Shown one piece after another: positions 44,291 to 56,340 of a stretch of 64,000 nt of DNA. Made by a program: the position numbers and the translations under genes. Numbering within the stretch: the stretch's first letter is position 1; every line of letters starts with the position of its first letter. Source of the stretch: Gnetum montanum (lineage: Eukaryota > Streptophyta > Gnetopsida > Gnetales > Gnetaceae); NCBI GenBank assembly GCA_015680685.1, contig MNCI01000984.1, positions 210,547 through 274,546 on the forward strand, written 5' to 3'. The notes beneath the pieces are model-generated. The model saw nothing but the letters and a program-made list of their open reading frames with translations, did not search any database and was not told where the DNA came from.

Positions 44291-46833
44291 GGGCTATCCC
44301 CCATGACTAAACATTTGGCCATGACAAGGATTAATAAGTGGATAAATAGGATCCATGCATGTATGAAACTTTGGTACTCATTCATGCCCTAGCCATTGGC
44401 TATCTATTGGTGGTGTGGTGGCTAGGTAGAAAAATTATTGATCATAAAATTGATGGTTACATGTATGGTGGGTCAGCATATGAGGTGTGTTAACATTATG
44501 GATGGCTAGCCCACAATTGCACCTTTGATCATGATATGGTACACATGGATTTATTTGTCTCCCCATACTATTAGATTCATTATTTGGATTTAGGCTTGGA
44601 GCAACAATGGATGCTAGCCCTTGTGTATGATCAGAGGACGTTGGTTGTGATAAGGAAGGTGGTGCATTGGATTGGCATTATGCTAGCTTGGATGATGTGG
44701 TGGGTGCATGTGTGGTTTGCTTCGATTTATGACCTTTCCTCCAGAAGGGATGTTTCCTACATGGCAGTTGAGACCCACTAGTATTAGCATGTTTTTGCAC
44801 ATTTGTAGCACAAGTAGCATTCATTTGTTGATATTGTGGTGTGAAACCTTCTTGTGTCCTTGGTGGTGACATATAATGAGGTGGTGATCCTTCAAGGGAT
44901 GTTATGGGTTGTTGGTACTCAGGAGAGTAGTAGTGGCGATTTGAAGTAGAGGATGTAGAACTAGTTGGAGAAACAAGGTGTTGAACATAATATCCATGCG
45001 ATTTCAGCTGGTAAGAAGGATAAGGCTGATTTAGTGGTAGCCTCCCCCATGATTGTCGTTGTTGCCACTACAATTGATGACCATGTTGAGGTTGGTAATA
45101 AGTCCCCCTAGGATGATACAATTGGTTGTGGGATTGTCTATAATTACCTTGTGGGAGAGAAAATCTCCTAAGCATGTGCTTTTGCATGAACTTTGGATTT
45201 AAGGCACCTGCCCAATACTCCTATAGATGCAATAAGATTGGACAATGGTCCTTTAGATGATCATATATGCAAATGTCCAATCCATTATCTTCATCTGTGG
45301 TTAAGTTTTATAGTCTCACTTTCTTTAGCCCATTTTTCCATTTGCTAAAAAGTGTTCCTAACTATTTCTTGGTTCTATATCCTTTGTTGATTGTGATTAT
45401 CTGGCTTATTTTGCATCATCCTCTTCTCAACTATCTCAATGAGAGTTGTAACATTTCATATACACATTTGGACATCCTATTAAACTTTTCTTCAGGTTCA
45501 TTGATGGACATTTGTATTGGCAAAGTTTGTTGTGGGATCACCTTATTGAGAGCGATTTCATTCTCCTTACCATAGATTTGGACCTCCTTCTGTTGAAGAG
45601 TTGGGTCCCATTAATATTTCTTGACATTCTTCAATTTTTGTATCTCTCCTTCTTCTTTTGCCACATGCTTAATTAAATCTCAAATCTAATGGGCTTGGAG
45701 CTGGTATAATTATCTTGGGGCATACATCCCAAGGGTTTCCTTGGTTTCATTACGAAGCCCATTTATAATGTGGAAAAGTTACCTTTCCTTGAAGAAATCA
45801 TGGCCTAGGCATCTATTCAATAAGGCATAATATCTATCTAAGGTTATGTCCAAGGGTTCATGTTATTTTTGTTTCCACTCTTGGATCTATCTCTTTAGGT
45901 TGGACACTCTTGCATAGGTTTGGTATTTCTTGTTGAAAAATTCTAGCATTGTAGATCATTGTCAAATTGAATTTGGTCTCAATGATCTATACCAAACTTT
46001 AGCTCTATCAATTAGTGTTCTAGGAAAGAGCTTAACCTTTTTCCATCCACTCTTAATGTTGTAGAGAGCATAGGCATCATGGAAGGCTTGTAAATAATGT
46101 TGTAGATCTAAATCATAGCCTCCTGCAAATTTAGGAATGTTGATCATATCAAGCTTGGGTAGGCGACACTTTTTATGATGCCTATGAGATATCTTAATGA
46201 CATTTGTTATATGCACTAGGCTCTTAGTGGCCAACAAGGATTCATCATCATCAAATAGGTTGTGAGGGAAATTTCCATCTCTATTTGTCTGATCATGATG
46301 ATGCTGTCTTTGACCTTTCTTGTGGGTTCGATTTTGGTTCTCAACTTGTCCCTTTAGTGGAACTTTATCTCCATACCTACATTCATATTTGTTAGGACTA
46401 GACATTGAAGGGGGAAAGGAAGATGAGGAACTAGAAGGATGGCCATGGCTTCTATGGTATTCCCTAGGGTCCCTTAATTTATCATTCCTTGGTTTCAAGA
46501 AGGTCTTAGGCCTTGAGGCCTTCCCTAGTTTAGGACCTACATCATCTCCTCCGAGATCATCTATCTTAGGTGAATGTAGTCATTAAGTGTTGTCAAGGTG
46601 ATCATGAACATAAGAAACCCTTGCATAAAGTTGGTCACTTCAATTTTCTTCATTGTATATCTCATTAGTTTTACAATGAATGTGTTCGCTATATAGTGCA
46701 TTATCACCCTTGAGAGAGAGAGACATTATTTTTGGTTTATGGTGTATGTGTGAGTTAATATTTTTAAAAGATATATCATTAATATCATTACAGTGATAAT
46801 GTATAATATAACTAATCTAGATAACTAGCACCA
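44291..46833 (-). pseudogene. B2 Gag
   Basis: The minus-strand piece 45,962-46,498 carries the N-terminal part and core of Gag: a basic histidine-rich region (KGQRQHHHDQTNRDG), FAGGYDLDLQHYLQAFHDAYALYN and WYRSLRPNSI. Its C-terminal region continues down to about 44,678 as a low-complexity Q/P/S-rich tail. The reading then meets SHGG and passes into spacer; the protease seen in B1 is not found. Confidence 0.75.
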
Positions 46834-46851
46834 TCCCTGGCAATAACACCA
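46834..46851 (-). other. B2 primer binding site (tRNA-Asp type, worn)
   Basis: TCCCTGGCAATAACACCA on the plus strand, one base from the LTR. Confidence 0.65.
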
Positions 46852-46852
46852 A

Positions 46853-47663
46853 TTATGAGTGGCAAGGTACCCCTACGCCAAACCATACAAATCACAAGTG
46901 TTCATGCATGATTTGGTCAAATTCCATGGATGGGACTAGTTGTGGTATCTAAATAATTAGGCTTTGATCACAACTCACTATTTTTCCACTTGGACTAGTG
47001 GTAGCTTTATCACATATGGTTTAGTCCAAAGTGAGGCATATGATGTTGTCTAATTATATGCTACTCCAAATGACAATAAAGAGATAAATTAACTAAGCTA
47101 ATGAATAGTGGAAAATAAGATCTAAACTAGCCTAGCTAGCCTAACATAAGTACCCATCCCACTTTCTTGAACACATATAGTGCTACTGGCATACCAAATG
47201 TTAAGCGTTGCTAGGTTACTAATCATTGTATGTATGCTCGAAGTGGTTGTGCTTGTGTTCATTAACAATTGGAAATTAATTGCTTAATTTAAATGCATAA
47301 AATTAAAGTGCATGAAAGTAAAGTACATTAAAGGAAACATTAATCTATTCTTAGTGCTGCAAGGATTATCAAAAGAGTTTATTTTTATTCTCATCTTTAG
47401 GTACATTAGTATTCAAACAAAGATCTATACATACTCAAACTCCTGCTGTAAGCACTTAGAAAATATTCTAACTCTAGAGGAAATAAAATGCAAGAGCTTC
47501 ACTAACTATGATAAAAACTATGAATAATTAATGCTAAATTGGAAGCCCAAGTGCTATATTTATAGGCTAGCATATACCCCCTGATGTTGGATACCCAATG
47601 TTGCATCTAGGCTTCGATGTTAGATACCTAGAATTGGAGTTGATGAAAAAATGTGTTTCATCA
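46853..47663 (-). repeat. B2 5' LTR
   Basis: TTATGAGTGGCAAGG...TGTTTCATCA, 811 bp. Confidence 0.9.
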
Positions 47664-47668
47664 ACTAC

Positions 47669-48059
47669 ACAAGCCAAAGCATTATGGATGCATAGCTCAA
47701 CTACACCACAACAAAGAAAGAATTAATGGTAGTGGTGTATGCCTTAGAGAAATTCAGGTACTATGTGCTTGGGTACAAGGTGTTTGTGCATTGCTTCCTA
47801 ATGAATAAACCAATAGTGAACCCTTGTGTCATATGGTGGCTTATGATCTTGCAGGAATTTGATTTCATGATGTTAGATCAGAAGGTGACTGATAATGTGG
47901 TCACTGATCACTTGTCTTAGTTACGATGGGACAACAAAGAGGAGGAGAGCCACTTTTTGATCAATTCCCTAATGAACTCCTCTTGGTTGGTGCTATAAAT
48001 GAACAAGTGCTCATTGAACCTACATGGTATGATGGTATCCTCACTTATCTTCTCACTTA
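47669..48059 (+). pseudogene. Element D RNase H, downstream part
   Basis: Resumes the D pol frame after B2: LNYTTTKKELMVVVYALEKF, VLGYKVFVH, IVNPCVIWWLMILQEFDF and DNVVTDHLS. This is the Ty3-gypsy RNase H (DAQLNYTTTEKELLAVV.ALEKFR) followed by the linker IKDKKG..NVVADHLSRL that leads to integrase. Removing B2 and one ACTAC copy restores the frame across the junction. Confidence 0.88.
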
Positions 48060-49243
48060 GGAGATGCCACAGGAGTTAGACCACATAAAGAAATAACAAT
48101 TCTTCATTAGTCCAAATGCTTCATGGAGATCAATGGACACCTTTACAAGGTGTGCATCGATAGCCTGGTTCATTGCTATGTTTCTGATGCTGACCAACTA
48201 CGCATTCTCTAAGTTGCTCATAAAGGCCCTTGTGAAGGCCACTATGTTAGAAGATGTAGGACCATTAAGATCCTTAAGGTAGGGTATTATTGGCCAATAA
48301 TCTTTAGGGACCCCTACCAATTCATTTGCTTTTGTGAATGTTATCAACGTGATGGTGGGATGACCACTTGAATGGAGGATCCTCAGTAGTGGATCCAACC
48401 ACTAGAATCCTTCTACATCGGGGGCATAGACTTCATGGGTCCCATTGCATCCATGTAAAATAAAAATGCATACATTATAGTCGTTGTTGACTATTGTATG
48501 AAGTGGGCAGAAGTAGCAACCATCATCGACTATAGATCTTTCACTGCTACTTGGTTTGTATAATAGAATATTATAAATAGGTTTAGGATGCCACGTGCAC
48601 TGATTTCTAATAATGGAACTTACTTTATAGACACCACCTTTTAAAAACTCATGTAATGCTTAGGAGTAGAACATAAATTATCAACACCCTACAGCCCCCA
48701 AGCCAATGGTCAAGCAGAGGTTACCAATAGGGAGATCTTTAAGATCCTAATAAGAACAATTAGCAAATATAGGAGAGACTAGAGCATAAAACTCAACGAT
48801 GCCCTTTAGGCTTACCACTCAACATGGAAACTCCCTATAGGCTATTCTCCCTATGAGTTGGTGTCTGGAAAATTACCAACACTTCCAATTCAATCTAAGC
48901 TTTGTAGACTTTTAATAACCTGTGATCTTGACCTTGACCTAAGTCTAGCACAGAAAGAAATATTGATCAACCTTAACATGCTAGATGAGAATAGATTGGT
49001 GGCCCTATCTTTGAATGAGGTGCACAAGGAATTTAATAAAAAACACCATGACCTTAGAATAAGGAAAGTAAAATTTCAACTTGGAGACAAAGTGCTCTAC
49101 TAGAACCTCATACATGTACCTCAAAAGATGAAGTTCCAAACATTATAGAAAGGGCTTTATATCATTTATGAAACCTTTTCTTCTAGGGCCATGTTGATCT
49201 ACAAACCTGAGAGCCCAAACAAAAAGCAATTGGTCAACATGTA
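48060..49243 (+). pseudogene. Element D integrase (Athila-type)
   Basis: HKGPCEGHYVRRCRT, GYYWPIIFRD and CFCECYQRDG form the HHCC region. The core follows with GGIDFMGPI (first Asp), ALISNNGTYF, where the second Asp (usually S-D-x-G) is Asn, and NGQAEVTNREI (Glu). The C-terminal part (48,858-49,103) has RLVALSLNEVHKEF and FQLGDKVLY. It ends at about 49,243 (NKKQLVNM). Several stops and the lost catalytic Asp mark it as dead. Confidence 0.85.
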
Positions 49244-51484
49244 ATAACTTAAACCTTTCCATGAGCCTAAGCAAGCCAGTGCAAGCAATGCCTCATTAGA
49301 TGGACAACCTTACTCACTTTTTCAGATCTCATCCCTCCAACTTAGTTGTGAGGAAGATAGCCATCTATGTTAATTATATAAGTGGCTCCTTAGTTTTTAC
49401 ACTTTGTTGTTTTACAATTTTTTGTTTTACAATTTTTTATTTTACAATTTTTTGCTTTATCTCTTATAGATTTTACATCTTTTTGTTTTATACTTTGTTG
49501 ATTTTTATCAATTTTTGTCTTAAAACATCATTAGTACATTTTATATTTCTTGAATATTTCATAATTTTCTTTTATATTTTACTTTATTCTGGTGTGTTTT
49601 TCTTATTATGCTCTAATAAATTACTTTATTGCCAACAAGACATAGTAATGTTGTAGTTGTTTGCAAATGGTGGTTTGTACTTAATGTTTTTAATTGCTAA
49701 TGTTTGGTGTCTATTTTTGAATTTTAATATTGATAACTAAGACAAATTTTTGTTTCATGGAATAGCCAATGAGTCCATGTCATCCATCCATTCACAACAA
49801 TCTATGGTGTTCCCGGTTTTGGAAATATGAGGCACCTTTCATTAATGAAACTTTAACAAACTTGTGACCTTGGTAGTTTCCAAACTTGGGAAATATCAAA
49901 GGAATGATAAGGGTGTGACTTCAAGGGAACTTGATGTTCTTTGTACTTGCTTACTTTAGTGCATGAGTGTTTTTCATGGATTTCTTATTGTTCCATGTTG
50001 ACCAATAATAGGAAGTTAATAAGTATTTGCATGGTGTGATTCCCATCCAGAAACTTATAAAACATAAAATAAGAAAAAATGATGAGAATTTAAGGCACAT
50101 CCCTTAGAAAAAATAACATGCTACAACCACTAGTTATGGGACTAGAAAGACATGTTACTCATGCCTAAAGGTCCCATCTAACTAAGGCCCTTTCTCACTT
50201 CCTACTTCTCTTTTCTTCTCCAATAAGAAATGGTGATTAGTTTATGGGGGCATTTTTGTACCTTTAGAGGATGGATTGGTCTTAGAAAGTTGATGCAAAG
50301 TCACTGAAAGTGGTTGGGTTTGATCTAGACTAAGGATGGACTTTATCAGGTCATTTAACCATCAACTCCACAATGGACTTCATGTGACCATCAGATGGAA
50401 CTCCATTTCATATTCTCTCTCATCCATTAATGGTATCCACAAGTTTACCTCACTGTTGGTTATCAATGTCTTGTTCAATGTCTTAGTTTGATATATTAAA
50501 ATTCTTAGGTAGATTCTCTCAGATTAGGTACTTAACGTTTCATAATCATTAATCGACTATGGGGCCCACGGACTCCTTGGGTTGGGGTTATGTAAGGGAA
50601 AAAAAGGGCATGAGCTTGCTATGGGGAGGATCCACTTGCATATCTCTTGGTTGAGCTTGTCAAGTATCTTATCCTTAGGCATTTTGATGATCAAATATTT
50701 AGTGCACCCCATCGATTGCATCCAACTATGTTCTCCTTAAGATACTTCTCCATCACAATTTCATTATCTCATCAAATTCTCCAATTTTGTGAATTTTCAA
50801 GTCCTCTTCTAGCATTTCATCATGTTCATGGCTTTTTTGGCTCTCTGTAGATCCCAATTTTATAAGAAAAATCCATACATTTTTTGAAATTTTCAAGTGA
50901 AAATTTTTCTAGAATAGCTTTGTCAACAGGATCTTATATATGCATCACACCCGTCGATGAGACCCTGTTGATGTAAGGTAAAAACCATCTATATATATAT
51001 GCATAGACACATAAGAATTTTTCACATTTGGGCCAAAATGAGGGAGGATTTTTTAAATTTTTTAGAGCCTAGAACCTTCCAAGAGCCATATCTTCCTAAT
51101 CGTTTGTTCGATTCATTTTGTTCTTGGATCTTATAGCTACTAGAGGTATGCTCTTTGTCTTGGAGGCCACAAACCTTAATTTTTTGATGAAATTTTTTTT
51201 AAAAATTTTCTAACTCTTACAAAGGTTTAACTAAGAAACTAACTTCAAAACACCAAATTAAGGTTTAACTAAGAAACTAACTTCAAAACATCAAATTATG
51301 AGAGTTAAACCCTTCCAACAAGTTCTAATGACATTAAACATTAAATGACATTAAAATAATAATAAAATAATCAATATGCCATGGTCATAACTTAGCCTAA
51401 TTATGACTACCCAAAGAGATAAGATACTTAAATATTATAAGTTACATATTATATGCTAATCTTTGGTTATGTTGTGACCATACC
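49244..51484 (+). other. Element D spacer between integrase and third ORF
   Basis: No gene. TTTTACAATTTTTTG repeats (49,405-49,460) and TTGCATGGTGTGATTCCC (about 50,025) are the reverse complement of the B1 and B2 spacers. Two copies of AACTAAGAAACTAACTTCAAAACA sit at 51,225 and 51,268. A (TA)n piece lies at 50,990. Confidence 0.6.
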
Positions 51485-54311
51485 TGGCACCTAAAAGAAA
51501 GCACATGTGGGAAGGAGGACCATCCCAACCAAGGGATAAATAGCCATGAACCAGAAGGGACTAAGAGTAAGCCCATGAGCAAGTAGAAACCCATGCAACA
51601 AGACCTCTTTGGGAGGATCCCAAAGTGGAGTCTATCTTATAGATTCTCAAAGAAGCAATCACAATAGAACAGTCTCAATAAGATGAGACATTAGAACCAA
51701 GACTAAACCTTGAGGTCACCTTGATGGAGGCCTACCTCAAACAAATCGTAAACAAGAAGGCCTAGAAATTTATGCTCCAAGAGTTGAACTTTAGGATTTT
51801 TTGAAGTTTGTGCCTCCAAAAGTCAAAGTGAAATTATAGAACTCTCTCATGTGGCCAACAATCACTTCCAGCAGGGAGTGGTACATGGAAGAAGCATACT
51901 TGTTTTGGAAAAATTGACAAACTAGTTCAATGGTCAAGATTAAGGACATTTCAGTGTCCTACTCAGTAAAATTCATTATCGAGACCCTTGGGTTATAAGA
52001 AACTAGAGCAAATCTTGTAGAGATCCCAATGCAAGTAGATCTTGACATCAAAAAGAATAGATGTAATAGTGTTATGGCATGGACCACAAGGAGTTTGATG
52101 CACTAACCATGGTAGAACATGCATACTTCAATATTGTGGCCTTTCACCTCAATCCAACAGTAAGGCCAAGCAAAATCATAGCCTTCTCCACCCACACATG
52201 TGCCACTCTAAGTAGTAAATTCTTTGTCAACCTTCCATAGCTAATCTATCTTGAGATAGAGAAGTGTTTTAAGGAAAATGAACATGGAAAGAAGGCACTC
52301 CATTTCTCGTGCCTCATCAAAAATTTATGCAAGAGGGAAGGCATAACATGTTATACGAATGACATCATTTGGTGAGCTCCAACTACCTCCTAGGTAGAAA
52401 TGATGAAAGATAAGGTGCTTGCTAAAGTCATTCAAGAAGAGAAGCAGCAATAGCCACCTCCACCACCCACTCATGAAATAACACTGGAAGCTTGTGCTAC
52501 CATTGAGCACATGCACGAACTCTAAGATTAACTCTTGTGGTAGTAGGAGCAGCAAGTAGAAATGAGTGGTGGTGATCCATCTATGTATCGCCTAGTAATG
52601 AGCCACCTTAATGAAACAACCTGAATAATAAGTTAGATGGAAGGTGGTGGGCCAATTTTCTCAGCCTAATGAACCTAGCTACCCATGAGGTCAAATACTA
52701 GCACTTGAGAGGTAATGATATCTCTCTCACAATAATAGAAATTTCCAAAAATCTCTAGGAATACCACTACCTTCTTGATGTATTTGGAGAAGGGTGAGGG
52801 GATAATTGTCTTAGTGATATAGCACCAGGGGTAGGAGATAGCGGTCGAGGTAGTTGCTAATAGAATTGCTAAATTATTTAATGCATCTACGATGTCTATA
52901 CCAGACATTTTTCCACTGAGAGATGTGTAGACATCAACAAGAACTATTTGTGGAAAATCGAGTGTAGCCCAGCATGAGAAATTATTGGATCGACTAGTGG
53001 AAACTAGGCAACCAATTCTGAATGTCTTCGATCTTCTAGATACCATCACTGCAATCCAATCGGAGCTGCTAGAAGTGAGGGACAAATGCACCATAATGAA
53101 GGGACCACTAGAAGCATCTAGAGCATAAAACCAACACTTAGCTATGGAGGTTGTTGAATTAAGGGCCCACCTTACTAAACCCACATTTCTCAACCTAGCA
53201 CTAACAAGAGATGAAACTTTCAAATAACTTTAGAAAAAACTCAAAAAAGTTGAGAATGTAAAGGAGATTGTCATCTTTGACCAGTGCTTGGCCAATGCCA
53301 CAATGCATAACATCTAGAAGGACTTGGCCCAAATGTGCCAAGAGAATGGGATTCTGACCACAAAGAATCATCACCTGCGGAATGTTGATGCATAGAAGTA
53401 GCAAATGATAGATTTTATCCATCAATAGTAGGTGCAACTAGCCAAGGTAAATAATGAATTAAGGAGATTGGTAGTAGAAAATAGAAACCTCTCTATGGAA
53501 GAAGTTCGTGTCCTTCGCCAAAAATTTGTAATTGAGATTACCACTTGGAAGAATAACTCTCTAAAGTTCAAGAGAGTGAAGAATCACTATAGGGACCAAG
53601 TGGGATTGTAGATAGAAATCAAAAAAAAATCCAATTGGCAAAAGCAAAAGTAACTAAGGCCCTCCATTAACTCCAATAAGGAGGCAACATGTGGCAGCCT
53701 ATCTTTAATGGATTGAATGTGTACAATAAGGCTAAAATCCACCTAAAAGAGTTACAAATCAAGGAGATGACCAAATACATCGAGCTTGTCAATCTCTAAT
53801 ATGCAAACCTAGCAATGCTAACTATTGGAAGGCCATGGTTAGAATTGGAGAAACAAGTGACTAGCTCATACTTGTTGTATGAGGTAGAGTTTAACCACCA
53901 TAAAGAGACCAAGCAAAATTTTGAGACTGCAAATGCTGAACTTATGGATCTTAAGGTGAAGTTCACAGATCAAAGATTAACTGCTAAGAACATGGCCAAA
54001 AGAATGAATGACTACAAGGAGTTGCAAAATGCACTCAAAGTGTTCAACATTGAATGCAAATAATTTGTTGTCTGGTTCATGAATGTGAAGGAGTTTTTCC
54101 CATTCCAACCCACATTAGTTATGCAGCATGGGCTATGAATGATCCCCAAAGTAAGGATCAAAAGATGAAGGCACTGTTGAATGCCTTTTGTCTTCCACCA
54201 GAAGTTGCAGCTATTGTAGGACAACCACAACTACCTCAACCACTGCATTCTCTTAACATAGGAGAAAGTCCTTTAGAGCCTCAGGAGCCTCCACTGCCTA
54301 GGACTTTTTAA
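51485..54311 (+). pseudogene. Third ORF of Athila-type element D
   Basis: Starts (M/L)APKRKHMWEGG near 51,487 and ends PQEPPLPRTF at 54,311. The N-terminal half holds LMWPTITSSREWYMEEAY, SYSVKFIIETLGL, then AFHLNPTVRPSKIIAFSTH and LHFSCLIKNLCKREGI. This order fits the putative plant transposon protein domain (a SPE.IN.L.GLP strand, then L.P..H.S.V, then L.FP.LIT.LC...GV). The C-terminal half is coiled-coil with heptad-like Leu/Ile (53,000-54,060). Frequent stops and frame changes. Function of this ORF is unknown; its homologue lies inverted in E. Confidence 0.65.
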
Positions 54312-54549
54312 TCTTCTTCACCATCTTCATGTCATCAGTGGAATTTTTTTTGTTAGTTTTATCTTGGTGATCAATTTTGTTGTCTTGAATACTATAATTT
54401 TGTAATAATTGTAAACTGTACATTTGGGCACTTAGTTTTTGTTGTGTTGTTTGTGTGTTTTTTTTTTTTTTTTTTGTCAGTCAATAATTCCATACCTTCC
54501 CAATTTTGTAAAGAACTCAAGGATGAGTATTCATTGAATCATGGGGGTA
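54312..54549 (+). other. Element D region before the 3' LTR, with purine tract
   Basis: T-rich, including a run of about 20 T at 54,457-54,476. CTCAAGGATGAGTATTCATT and CATGGGGGTA (54,540-54,549) are the family's pre-LTR sequence and purine tract. Confidence 0.7.
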
Positions 54550-55384
54550 TAATGAGTTGTCATGGTTTGACTACATTGATGAGATCTCATCGATGTGATC
54601 CCGTGAATGCAAGGTTTGACCCATTGACGTGTACCCATTGATAAGGCATCCTATTTTTCCTATAAATGTGTGCCTACCCATCACATTTATGGCATTCTTT
54701 TCATAGTTGTAGCAAATTTTTTGTAGTTTTTCCTCTTAGAATTTAGAATATTTTCTAAGTGTTCACAGTAGAAGTCAAAGAGTGTACGAATCTTTATTCA
54801 AGCACTATTGTACCTAAGCACTTCAGTGTGTGTGGTAATAAAGATAAGCTTTCTTATACGTTGTAGTATTTGGACTAGATTAATTGTTTCCTTTATGCAT
54901 TTAATATTCTAGCAATTTTCTTTAATCAATTAAGTAATTAATAAATAGAAATTAAATACTAGACATAAGTATAACCACTTTGAGCATATGTCTAATGCTT
55001 GGTAATCCTAGTAATGCTTAATGTTCAGTAACCCAGCAGTAGTGCTATACGTGTTCAGGATATGTATGACAGGTGAAAACAGATGCTTATGTTAGAATTA
55101 GTTAAATATTAGCTAGCTGATAGACTAGTTTAGCAATTAAATACTTTATTCTTTATTCGTAGGTGACTTAATTCATAAAAAATAAAATGATAAAAATCAT
55201 ATACCTTAGTTACACTTAACCATACCTTCACAAGTGGAACTAAGAAGATAATGATTTCAACAGTTAGTTTCACCTCCTAGAACGAGTGTACATAAAAACC
55301 TAAAATCTTTGGAATTCGACTAGATTGTTGAGTGAATGCTAGTGATTTGTATGGTTGGGCATAGGGTATACTTATTGCTCATCA
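54550..55384 (+). repeat. Element D 3' LTR
   Basis: TAATGAGTTGTCATGG...GCTCATCA, 835 bp, plus orientation. Landmarks such as GGCACTC are replaced but CTATAAATGTGTGCC (TATA-like, 54,660) and AATAAAGATAAGC (54,838) survive. The base run after it is CTTAT. Confidence 0.8.
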
Positions 55385-55790
55385 CTTATTCTATTTCTTT
55401 TTTTTCTTACTTTTCTTTCTTTATTTAAATTATACTCCTAAAATAAGATAAGAAAATATTCTTAGGGAATACAAGTCATTAATAAGGATTTCTCCTACCT
55501 TTACTTGAGTAACTAGAAAATAAGAGATGTGCATACTATGACTTTGATAAGGACTTGTTACTAGTAGGTGGTTGACTTTAAATTTGTGGCTTGTTATTGT
55601 AGGAAAATTAATATAAGTTATTGATATAACAAATTTATTTCTTCTTAGATCTTCTTCTCATTTATACTTTCATTGTAGACTGAGCGGGAGAATATTAAAC
55701 CCCATTAAAAAGAAGAAATCAAAGCATTGAAACATGAAGAAAGATATGAATTTGTTTGAGGATGAATGAAAGCTAAGGATATAGTTTATC
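55385..55790 (+). repeat. Fragment related to the 3' internal region of element C
   Basis: AAGGATTTCTCCTACCTTTACTTGAGTAACT and GACTTTGATAAGGACTTGTTACTAGTAGGTGG align in order with 33,050-33,130, and GAAGAAATCAAAGCATTGAAACATG with 33,265-33,300. The next words (CACATTCTCATTTGCAAATG, 55,793) resemble the start of the C LTR, after which similarity ends. No CCR4-like sequence is present here. Confidence 0.5.
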
Positions 55791-56340
55791 ACATTCTCAT
55801 TTGCAAATGGTAAGACTCTTGATTTGAAAACTTCAAGTCATAGGTTCAATTTTGGTGGCCAATGCTAAGTTATACTATATATCTTGTGGCATACCTATAT
55901 TACAATTATTTTGGGGTTCAAACATTTTTCAAACAATATATCTTAGCGTGATAGTGGGATGTTGAGCATTGGAACCCAAAACATTTTTTTAACAATATTT
56001 ACCTTTGAGAGATATAGTCTAATTAGAAATTTATAACTTAATATTGTGTACCAAAATTGAACTCATAACTTGCAATTTTTGAATCAAGAATCTTACCACT
56101 AAGTTAACACCTCATTATTTAAGTGATTTCTAGGGGATTCAAGTGGAAGTGAATAAACCCTCATTTTACGAATGAGAAATGGATATTGTCAAAAAGTGTA
56201 ATTTCAAATTATGGGTTTTAGTAAGTAAAAATCATTCAAATTATTTTCATCTTGACACCTTTACCTAAATCAAGAGGTGTTAACTTAGTGGCAAGAACTG
56301 AATTCCACAAGGTAGCATTGAGTTATAAATTTTTAAAAAA
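55791..56340. repeat. Three tRNA-like short repeats (possible SINE relics)
   Basis: 55,799-55,862 (plus), 56,030-56,117 (minus) and 56,276-56,335 (plus) share TTAACTTAGTGG(T/C)AAGA, resembling a polymerase III A-box, and two of them AGTTATGAGTTCAATTTTGG or GTCATAGGTTCAATTTTGG, resembling a B-box (GGTTCRANNCC). The first two are inverted relative to each other. A full tRNA cloverleaf is not present. Confidence 0.4.

Larger units (their letters stand above)
41438..47663 (-). mobile_element. Element B2: Athila-derived, gag only, inserted in D pol
   Basis: LTRs at 41,438-42,275 and 46,853-47,663, primer site at 46,834-46,851 and Gag on the minus strand. The 5-bp target duplication ACTAC (41,433-41,437 and 47,664-47,668) is perfect. 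Protease, RT and integrase are missing. Total 6,226 bp. Confidence 0.92.

Noticed and set aside
52675-53437. Minus-strand frames of 182 and 78 residues
   Set aside because: They oppose the third ORF of D, whose homologue in E confirms the plus strand as coding here.
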